This document shows positions 55,868 to 64,000 of a stretch of 64,000 bases of DNA, in pieces (position 1 is the stretch's first letter; each line of letters begins with the position of its first letter). Source of the stretch: Hymenopus coronatus (Eukaryota; Arthropoda; Insecta; Mantodea; Hymenopodidae). The position numbers and the translations under genes were made by a program. The stretch is from positions 63,242,765 to 63,306,764 of the forward strand of contig CM060890.1 in assembly GCA_030762935.1 (NCBI GenBank), in the 5' to 3' direction. The notes under the pieces are model-generated. The model ran no database searches and had not been told where the DNA came from. It saw only the letters and a program-made list of their open reading frames with translations.

Positions 55868-56395
55868 GAAATGTTGCATCCCACTCGAAAATTCGATTCC
55901 GATATTTCATTTGTAATACACCTGCAGAGGCTCCCTGAAGCAAATAGAAATCATGTTTAAAATAGGAGAATCTATCTGGTGTCTATTTGTGAACAGCATA
56001 GCTCAAAAATGACAAGTCTATCAAACACAAAATTTGGAATTTATGTTCAGCTATTTCCAATGATATTGTAGCAAACTATTTACAAGAAGATCCTCCCGCT
56101 CCAATCTACCCTGTATACGGAAAAGTTTTCATAATTTTGATATTTTAAAACATGGTTAATGATTTTGATTAAAATTACATATGAGATATTTTCATGACAA
56201 ACTATAATGCACTTTTTAACTTTTATGAAGTTCTCTTCATTCTGAATGAATTTTGCATAATTTTTACATCGTAAGAACGAGACAAAATTTTGTAGCAATG
56301 CAAATATTGGACTAGTAAAAGCACACAGTTTATGTCACAGATACATTTAGTTAACCACTTCCAAAATAGTTTTTCTTATTTGCTTTGAATTATTG
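55868..56395 (-). mobile_element. R-DINE copy 28, 3' two-thirds
   Basis: GCATCCCACTCGAAAATTCG, CGATATTTCATTTGTAATAC, GAACAGCATAGCTCAAAAAT, TGATTTTGATTAAAATTACA, CTTCATTCTGAATGAATTTT and TTTATGTCACAGATACATTT in reverse family order. The CA block and 5' end are missing. Confidence 0.8.
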
Positions 56396-56611
56396 CAACT
56401 TAGTATTAGTTTTTTATTTCGTGGTGATTAGCGTATTAGTATTAGTTTAAAGACTTGAAATGCCACACCTGGGTGGAATAGACACGTGCTAGAATGACCT
56501 CTACTTCTGGAAAATTCTGGCCAGTCCTCAACAGTTATAATAAGGAGGGCTGGAAGTCGTTCAGCCAATGAGTTTGTTTGAAACTGTTAGTTCTCAGTGT
56601 GAGCGTACATT
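56396..56611. other. unassigned spacer
   Basis: Nothing recognised. Confidence 0.35.
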
Positions 56612-56654
56612 AGAGAGAGAGAGAGGGAGAGAGAGAGAGAGGGAGAGAGGGAGC
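56612..56654 (+). repeat. (GA)n microsatellite
   Basis: About 43 nt of AG repeats with interspersed GGG. Confidence 0.95.
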
Positions 56655-57375
56655 GTGCAGACAGCTGTCTACGTAGAACCGTGTACCACAGAACTGTAGT
56701 GAAAGCAACGGAATAAAACTAATTGTAATCAGAGTTGAAGAAAATAAGGAGATTTCTGTAACAATATCTTTTAACAATATCTTTCTGGTTACGTTACTGT
56801 TCAAATATTGTAAGAGTCAAATAATTTTACAGTGCTTATTAAAATGGTTGTTTCTACATATTTTAAACGAAACGGTAGGTACAGAGGGTCAGTTGACGTC
56901 TTGTATAATGATTGAGGTATGTTATCTCAATTGAGCTTGTTAACGACTTGTGGTTTACGGGAAAAGTGCGAGTCAGTTAGGGAATTTAGTGTCACGCTGG
57001 CTGAATAAACTAACTACACTGCAAACCGAAAAACTATTCATATCCGAATTTTGGATTCAATTTTTCAGTTGGATTCCACCTTTCTAAATATAATTTAATT
57101 ATAATGATTTCTTAATTGAAACTGCCTCATATTTGTTGTTTGTAAAAAAAATGCTAATTTTCTTATTTTTTTAATATTTGTATATCATCCGGCAGTAGCT
57201 CACGGACCATGCGTTGCGAACCCCTGTTCTACGACAGGGAATTGTACAAAGTAAAATAATGTTTACAATTTGAAACATAAATGTTTAATACAATTGAGAT
57301 ATATTGCATATAATATTCTTGGAAAAACAGCTAAAGAAGTTTGAGTCAACACATAATAGATCTTAATATGTATAT
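56655..57375. other. unassigned stretch
   Basis: AT-rich, nothing recognised. Confidence 0.35.
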
Positions 57376-57592
57376 AGATGTGGGAGACCTGGGTTCGATC
57401 CCCAGTACGGGCGTGGGATTTTTCCTCCGCTGGGAGACCTGGCCTGGGGTGCACTCAGCCTCTAAGGTCTCTGGGGGGGGGCCAATTGAGGAGTTACTTG
57501 ATGGAGAAGTAGCGGCTCCAGGTCATGAGGACCGCATGACTGGGGGGGGGGGCTCGAGCCGCTGGCCACGTTTCACCTTCCAATACTGCACT
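57376..57592 (+). mobile_element. SINE B copy, 5'-truncated
   Basis: B-box GGGTTCGATCCCCAGTACGG, then GGGAGACCTGGCCTGGGGTG, CACTCAGCCTCTAAGG, CCAATTGAGGAGTTACTTGA and CTGGCCACGTTTCACC. It parallels the minus-strand copy at 53149-53477. Two G-runs (9-10 nt) interrupt it. Confidence 0.8.
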
Positions 57593-60081
57593 TTCTTACT
57601 AAATACTATATGCTGCAGTAAATCATTAATAGCTCTAAGTGTTACTCTCATATGAAGAAAAGTATAAGTGACTTGCATGCCGGATTGTGACAAAAAGAGG
57701 AGTCAGAATGCCTTCCATAAGGTACACAATGCTTACTACAGAAGTCACTGCGATAGATTGATGATTCTGTCACTTCGTGTCAATTAGTTCTTAATTAAGG
57801 GTGACTGGAAGTGAAAATTTTATTACATCGGTCAAAAAATTGAAAAATGCTGTTTTACAGCATCTAGTTGTTGAAATATTTAGCATACATAATTTAACAT
57901 TTAGCTGCCACTCTTTTTTCGAATTCTACAGTATTTTAAAGATCGTACAACACTCCTGTTTCCTAGCATACGATTTTATAAAACAGTAGTTTTCTCAAAA
58001 CTACATTTTCGCATTTTCAAAGTGCTCCACTCGTCTCAGTTTTTGTTTACATACAACTAAAGTGTCCAAGAATATGCAGAAGTATCTATTGCATTGTTAC
58101 ATTCGACAAACTTTAACATCATCATTTTCAAAACAAACAAAAAATATGCATATAAAACAATTATTTTATAGATTAAGCTTTTAAAAGCATAATTCAATAA
58201 TAGGAGGTACTAAAATATCACCAATGAAAGGTTTAATATATGGTTCATAGCTCCAAATTAAAAACTGTCATCAATTTTCTCCAATGATGAGTAGGGTGTA
58301 ACATTTTCAGTATTAATATTACATAACATGTATAACATATTTTATATACTGAAAATTATTTGTGCAATTAGAATTAAATTTGGTATTCATATTAACATAG
58401 AACAACGCAATCATTATCACAATAAGCTCTTCAAGAAAATCTATAAAAAGTATAAAAGTGTTTATTTCATTCCCAATGTCACTTACAGGTTAGGATAAAT
58501 CATATTATCGTAGGAACTCACATTCAAAATGCGTGATGCACAGAAATTAAACTGTCATTAAAAATTAAATTGCCATTAATAAGATAGATTATTGATAAGT
58601 TATCATAGCATTACGAAATATATGCGCATTCGCCTTAATATGATGTTTAAGTTTTTAATTTTAATGCGAAAAAGAAAGCCACTAATTATATATATATATA
58701 TTGCTAAAGCACACAATGTCCACTACAGTTTATTCTGTAATTAATTTCCGAGGTATTTCTTTTAATTCCTTTCAGTTTTAAAGTAACCATATTTTTCCTA
58801 AATGGGAAGTCGTTACTTTTCCTCTCCCCTGGTCAAGAAAAGAGAACGACTTTCAAAGCCATCTGCTAGAGACGAGCTATAAAACAATTTGACTATCTCT
58901 TAAGGCTTGCAAATTCTCAAATATGAATATGTAGGAAATATATAAGAAAATAGTTTTTGAAGATATTTATCTTGATTCAACTAAAGTAGAAAAAGAATGG
59001 GTAGTAAAGGCATGCTAATGTAATATGACAGAGGTTTTTTTCAACTAACTCTTGTTAGTCTCAAGATATTTTTAAGAGATCGTTGCATGTGTTTTAAGCA
59101 GTGATATTGTAAGTAATAGTCCTTTTTTTTTTATTAATCTAATATAAGCAGTTGCAAAAGCTGACACCGTCAGCGTACATTAAACAACGTCTGATGTTGC
59201 CTCATAAAAAACCAGATTGTATTAGCACAAACCGAAAACTACTGAGTCATTCTATTCCTCCCCTTCGGTCATGAAAAAGAAGAAAGAGAATATTGCTATC
59301 AGAATCCAAAATAGATGTGATTCATCTAAGGTCTAGTGCCAATAAAAATTCAGTGCAAGAGAAGCAGCACAGGCAGAAGGATTTATTGGAACGCCATGAT
59401 ATATTGCTTGCCTCTCTCAAAGCTGCGAACCAACCTAACCCCCCCCCCTGCGGGACGATATTACTGCACATGACTGCCCACTTGTGGCCCATCACATTTC
59501 ATGACGTCACAATATCTGTTGCAATATGATTGCCCCTACAACCTGCATAAAACTAATAAAAGTAAGCATTATGCGTTCTGTTTTCCCTTTTTAGCTTCCT
59601 CTTTCGGTGAACGAGAAAAGCTTCATGGGGAAGATAATGGTTCTTGTTTATGATTGTATGAGTACCATACAACGGAAACTGGCCGCAAATTGGCAGTTTC
59701 AGCTACAGCTTGCATTTCTAGAGATACAATAGACGCTCATTAATTCTCTTTAATGGAAAATTATGTGCACCTTGGCCAATACAAGAGCTACCTGCAATAA
59801 AATTCCTATAATATTACATTTATTTATACCACTTTGCTAACCACTGAATAACTATCAGATTCAGTAGTTTAAATAAAATAACAACGCAGTGCCTATTTTG
59901 TTTCGTTTGATACAAATTCCGATAGTGTGTTCGACATATTGATAAATCTTCAGGCGACATTTTCTAAGCTGTCAGTTGTTTCGTTTTTATGGTTATTTTT
60001 TCAAAACCTGAAGCATTTTCTTAAATCTCGATCTTTAAGTAAACATTAAGCGCATATAGTCATTCTTTTTTCCATATAATT
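57593..60081. other. unassigned AT-rich stretch
   Basis: A weak R-DINE-like reverse piece may lie at 58745-58860 (GAGGTATTTCTTTTAATTCC, TTTCAGTTTTAAAGT, AATGGGAAGTCGTTAC). A 78-codon frame at 59293-59529 is not recognisable. A C-run occurs at 59441-59449. Confidence 0.35.
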
Positions 60082-60352
60082 AGCCTCCTTTAACCTCTTT
60101 ATGGTCATATCGGGAGTTTTGTTTTACGATATAGAAACAACTGCTGATGTTTGCTCCCTGAACCGTGCGTTGCTTAAATTTTGGGTTTTCATTTTAAACA
60201 CATACACATTCATTCTCACATTCATATTTCATATTCTATGTGGGATAGAGAATGATTCTGGTTAAAGAAGAATTCCTCACTCATACCGGGAATCGAACCT
60301 GGAACCTCTGAGTTGAGAAACCATAAAGCTGACCACTCGACCGCAGAGGCAG
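60082..60352 (-). mobile_element. SINE E copy, tRNA-derived
   Basis: The minus-strand head reads TGCCTCTGCGGTCGAGTGG, TCAGCTTTATGG and GGTTCCAGGTTCGATTCCCG, with A and B boxes of Ser/Leu-like tRNA type. The tail contains CCCGATATGACCATAAAGAG and GTTAAAGGAGGCTAAT, which echoes the SINE D tail (GATATGACCAACCAGATTAA ...). Confidence 0.75.
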
Positions 60353-60459
60353 TCTTAGTCACTCTTATTATAGTGTTTAGAAGCCTTCTTAGTTATTTTC
60401 CATGTAAACCTATATGGGTCCACGTGTTTTATATCCAATTTTAAGTCATTTGTTTGAAG

Positions 60460-60700
60460 TTCTTTGTTTTTCATCCGGACGGATCAGATGAAATAGAAAT
60501 GGGGAGAGCATATCGCCAGAGAGAACATCCGTTGGACCCAGTGAACTACAATGTGGGGCCAAAGAATACGATAAAACGACAGGAAGACGGAACACACGAT
60601 GGGCGAAGACTTTATACGGGCAGCAGGAACGCTATTGACCAGCCAGGAATAGATTTACGTCAAAAACACTGAAAAGAACAGTTCCTCAAAAATACACAAC
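60460..60700 (+). pseudogene. LINE ORF2 extreme C-terminus relic
   Basis: In one plus frame (60500 tgg onward) the sequence reads KWGEHIARENIRWTQ, stop, TTMWGQRIR, stop, NDRKTEHTMGEDFIRAAGTL, LTSQE. This follows the layout W.GH.AR...RWT...W.P...R..GR..TRW.DD(I/F).RAAGT.W that closes many arthropod LINE ORF2 proteins. Three in-frame stops make it dead. The 72-codon frame at 60454-60672 is a shadow in another phase. Confidence 0.6.
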
Positions 60701-63228
60701 TTCGTTATCTGAATAATAAGTGGTAGTGTTAGTGGTAGTAATAATGATAAGTATTAATGTAAAACAAAGAAAATTGTGTCAATCTGATCTGCGACCATCA
60801 ATTTCTGAGCAGGTAACTTATGAATATAGAATAAACTATAAGTTTAAGTACACAATCTACTGGTGAAGTGCGTAAGACATAATAATTCAATATATTGACT
60901 TTAGGATTTCCTACCCTAATGAGCAACTCCCTCCCAATGAGGCCTTTGCCCTCAATGTTTTTGCTATTTATTTATGTTCTTGGCATACAAGAAAACGAAT
61001 AAAGGTTAACTTTAAATATTTTGTCTTATATTAATTTTGAGAGCTATTTGACTATGAAAAAAAAACATCCACATAAATATTTCAATGATTCCAAATAATC
61101 TGTCACAAATGAAATACATATTGTCCAGAGGAGTCAGGATCACTACAGCAAACTTTATGAAATAATAGCGTTCACAAACAGAATCATTTGTATCAGATAA
61201 ACAAATAAACAACACATCAGCCAACATCGGTTAAGATTCACGTGATTGAACAGGCAAGATCCAGAGGCTACACAAGTTCATTTATTGCTGTAAGAGTAAA
61301 AGAAGATTATCAAAAAGTAATTCAGTGAAAACTCTCAAACTGTGCATTTTTGGTCCCAGTGGACTCATGACACCGGCGTCACAAACACTCTCGAAACCCC
61401 TACAACATGCGGGTCTCTAACGAATGCAGTAAAAGTCAGCGCAGCACGTTGCCAGACATAGGCATTTATTGGTTCACGAACGAGAAATGCTTCTTGGCTT
61501 TCCCACATAAGATAGAAAATGTCGTTGCGTTATTTCAGTATAAGCGATAGGCTCGATAGGTTTCTCCAAAACAAGATGCTCTCGAACGAGACCGCCCCCC
61601 CTACCACTGGACAGTAACCATTAGCAAACAAAAGACGGCCCTGTACAAGGGGTGAAGGCAACGTAGTTTCCTGGAGACATTGCTTGCAAGTCGAGAAACG
61701 CGCTTCAGTTAAGGGACCGTAAGTCCAAAGCCCAAGAGGGTTCGTTTATAACCGCACACACCCTAATCCCAAACTTAAAGTCAGGTCACCTTTGGAAGAA
61801 GAGTGAGACAGGGTCATCATGTTATGAAAAATACTGTATGGTAATGTATGAACGTAGACTATTAGCAGAGACGGGTGACCACAGAGTTCCTTGGAATGTT
61901 GTAACGGCAGATTCCAAGCCTATAAAAGTTTTAGCCTTTCTTGTTGGCAACTAGCTTCTGTAATTCAAATGGCTGTTCTACTGAAAGGTAATAAATAAAC
62001 AAACACATAAACGAGCTTAACTAGCAAGAAAAATACAATTATAGTAAACATATACGATGCAGTTAAATCTTTGCTGTGCTCTTAGAACTGTGGAAGGGAC
62101 AGTTAAAGAAAGGCAGGCATATCTTTTTCCTCTGCAATCCCTTCAAAATACATATAAATGCGAAAAAGGAATTTAATAGCTGTATTATCTTACTAGAAAC
62201 TACAGTAAGCGCTTTGTCGGAAAATGATTCTGACCCTTTTGCAACTCCCATGCATTTGGCCTAGGGGTTAGGCTGGATTTGCAACAGTAATATCCTTGAA
62301 AATAATAGTTTTTAAATATTTGTACCACGGTAAATATTGTGATGATTTATTTGAACAGTTATTGGCTGCAAAACACACCCGATTAAAAATCTTTTAACTT
62401 ACATTTTGGCTATGTTTGCACCTACACATTTGTGTGAATAACTGATTTTAATAATGAATTATAACAAGTTAAAACAAGACATCTCGTTTAGCTGACGAAC
62501 ATCTTATGGCGGAACTGAAAATAGCTCTATCAGAGGTAACCCAGAGTTTAATGCACAATTTCAAATGTAAAGATTCTAATAAAAAATACAATGTTATTTG
62601 TATTATTTTATTATAGTCTAAACTTTATAGAAGAGAAATTGAGATAATATTTATTTCCTGACCACAAAATCTGCCTACATTTTGTGAATTGCATGTCATT
62701 TTTTGTAATATATGGTATTCAAATGTTTTTGTTCTGTTGCATTCCGAAGTTGGAATCGTTGGGTACAAATGTTTATTATACCTTGTGCTTTCGTCGCGAA
62801 TAAGTGTTTTGGTTTTCTCTATGCGATTTTGTTTTCCAACAATAAGTGTCATAGTTACGTGCTGATTTTCTTGGTTGTGAAGCCAGTTATTATAAAAGGG
62901 AGGCTTCTTTACAAGCATGGAAAAGGCCACTTGGAGATTACGCGTACATTAATGTATTCGCGTATAATTATATGCGTACAAATATTTGCAGCATTCAACA
63001 AAGCACATAACTTGCATCGAGCGATTGCAATGCCATACAAGAATTGTACGAAATAATTGTGAATAAAACTACAATTCTAGAAAAGAAAAGCCCAGCGATT
63101 TATTATTTGAGAAATCGCCAGGTAGTCTGGATATGTTAAGCCCAACAAGCACATGAAAATGCCCTAAGATAAGAGTCGATCACTAATCAAATTAGGCGCG
63201 AACGTGAAGAGGAACTTATGCTTCAAAT
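60701..63228. other. unassigned stretch
   Basis: Contains a 114-codon plus frame (62712-63056) rich in hydrophobic residues but not recognisable. There is a GC-richer segment (61360-61760) and a TATA-like CCTATAAAAG at about 61919-61928. No repeat family is identified. Confidence 0.3.
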
Positions 63229-63241
63229 GTGGCGCCAAACG
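63229..63241 (+). promoter_or_regulatory. possible tRNA-Lys-type primer-binding site
   Basis: TGGCGCCAAACGC resembles the TGGCGCC(C)AACG start of primer-binding sites complementary to tRNA-Lys, used by some Ty3/Gypsy elements. It lies 475 bp before the gag-like frame. The matching 5' LTR end could not be defined, so this rests on a short match. Confidence 0.25.
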
Positions 63242-63703
63242 CAAAGGAGCTCGAGGAAAAGCAGATCGAGGCAATAAAGAAAGAAGAACAGAAGAAGAAG
63301 CCAGTGGACCACTAAAGAGGCGATCCAAAAGACGGAAGAGAAGCAGCCAGATTGAACTCCAGGAGGTTGGGTGAAGAGAGTTCAGTAGGGATCCAAGAGC
63401 GGTGACGACAGAATATCTCGTAACAACAGAAGGACATCAGGGACGATCGGCTAGCAATCGTAGACGACGGAGTGAACCATTACACCCTTCAGTTACCACC
63501 AAGAGTCATCATTGTGTTTAATGTTCCATAATTTTCATGTATGTGTTTTTTTTTGTTTTTTTTTATATTTTTAAGCTTTGCATTTTCGGACATTTTTTTT
63601 CATCACACTGTTGGGGAGTACAACATGTATTTTCATTCTTCTGTATTGTAATTTCTTGTTGTAAAGACATTGTGTTGGTAGGCATCATGTCTTTGTTCAT
63701 TTG

Positions 63704-64000
63704 ATGTTATTGAGAAGCGGCAAAAACATCAAATCTACTACGGAGGGTGAAAGAGAAAAAAGTGCAATGGCAGAAAGTAGTAAAACAGCTGATTCCTACC
63801 AAGTACTTATGGAACTGACGATAAAGATGAAGGAAGCTGTAGATGTTATTAATAATAAGATAGAAGCCACTAACAGAATTAAAGGCGAATAGCGCCAAGA
63901 TAGACGAAACAAATAAGAAAATAGATGAAACAAACAAAAGATAGAAGTAGTCACTGCAGAGTTAAGAGCTGAATTTAAAAGCAGCAATGCAGAGCTGATA
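63704..64000 (+). pseudogene. gag-like N-terminus of an LTR retrotransposon, frameshifted, cut by window end
   Basis: ATG at 63704 opens a frame beginning MLLRSGKNIKST, like the M.(T/L)RSGK start of many Ty3/Gypsy gag proteins. A charged, coiled-coil-like stretch follows. The frame meets TAG at 63890. A +1 frame then carries KIDETNKKIDETNKR up to about 63937. After that the original phase resumes with KIEVVTAELRAEF. The two shifts therefore cancel. Gag proteins package the element RNA in the cytoplasm. The rest of the element lies beyond the window. Confidence 0.5.

Noticed and set aside
58745..58860. R-DINE copy 29
   Set aside because: Several blocks agree but the order is short and diverged; mentioned in the unassigned stretch, not called.
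58314..59817. Further TAATATTAC nonamers as origins
   Set aside because: No flanking stem, and the nonamer is common in AT-rich DNA.
62712..63056. 114-codon hydrophobic frame as a membrane protein gene
   Set aside because: No signal peptide pattern, no recognisable family, AT-driven composition. Frames of this length are expected by chance in 64 kb of AT-rich DNA.

Overview
The window looks like intergenic, transposon-packed DNA from an animal with a large AT-rich nuclear genome, most likely an arthropod. The evidence is several tRNA-derived SINE families, non-LTR (LINE) reverse-transcriptase relics of the kind common in arthropods, a Tc1/mariner-superfamily transposase relic, many CA/TA/GA microsatellites, and no bacterial-style gene packing. 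No intact host gene, rRNA or convincing functional tRNA could be recognised. Nearly every open reading frame is short and lies in a repeat or in random AT-rich sequence.

The dominant structure is one dispersed repeat family of about 0.8-0.95 kb, called R-DINE here. It is present in roughly 30 full, partial or rearranged copies on both strands from about position 111 to 56395. A full copy starts near TGATGTGTTCC after an A-run. It has a subterminal ACTTTCTCTAC, about 500 bp of non-coding AT-rich sequence, an internal (CA)n-type block, and a 3' palindrome around ATGTACAT ending in GTAGAGAAAGT, followed by another A-run. One copy (41697-42548) sits inside another, which fixes its boundaries. The layout of subterminal inverted repeat, internal microsatellite and 3' stem-loop resembles DINE-1/helentron-associated elements. 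That classification is an inference.

Other mobile DNA is layered into and between these copies. LINE relics lie at 2598-3097 (-), 8185-8665 (-), 23507-24487 (+), 60460-60700 (+), and more weakly at 21720-22240 and 38855-39300. A Tc1/mariner-like transposase relic lies at 32180-32949 (-). A roughly 500-bp foldback/MITE with 110-bp arms lies at 6291-6792. A possible solo LTR lies at 26139-27105. A gag-like LTR-retrotransposon reading frame with two compensating frameshifts runs off the right edge from 63704. At least five tRNA-related SINE types (A-E) are present, two SINE-A copies with visible target duplications.

By region: 1-6 kb holds R-DINE copies, a LINE relic and an 11-unit, 71-bp minisatellite. 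6-13 kb holds the foldback element, SINE C, a LINE relic and mostly unassigned DNA. 13-31 kb holds R-DINE copies, a perfect 40-bp inverted repeat, a stem-loop with TAATATTAC, the best-preserved LINE fragment, SINEs A and D and the LTR candidate. 31-46 kb holds the transposase relic and a dense cluster of R-DINE copies with SINEs A, C and D. 46-56 kb holds microsatellites, a 26-bp hairpin, more R-DINE copies and SINEs A and B. 56-64 kb is largely unassigned, with SINEs B and E, a LINE tail and the gag-like frame. The region reads as a record of nested insertions, not a set of cooperating genes.
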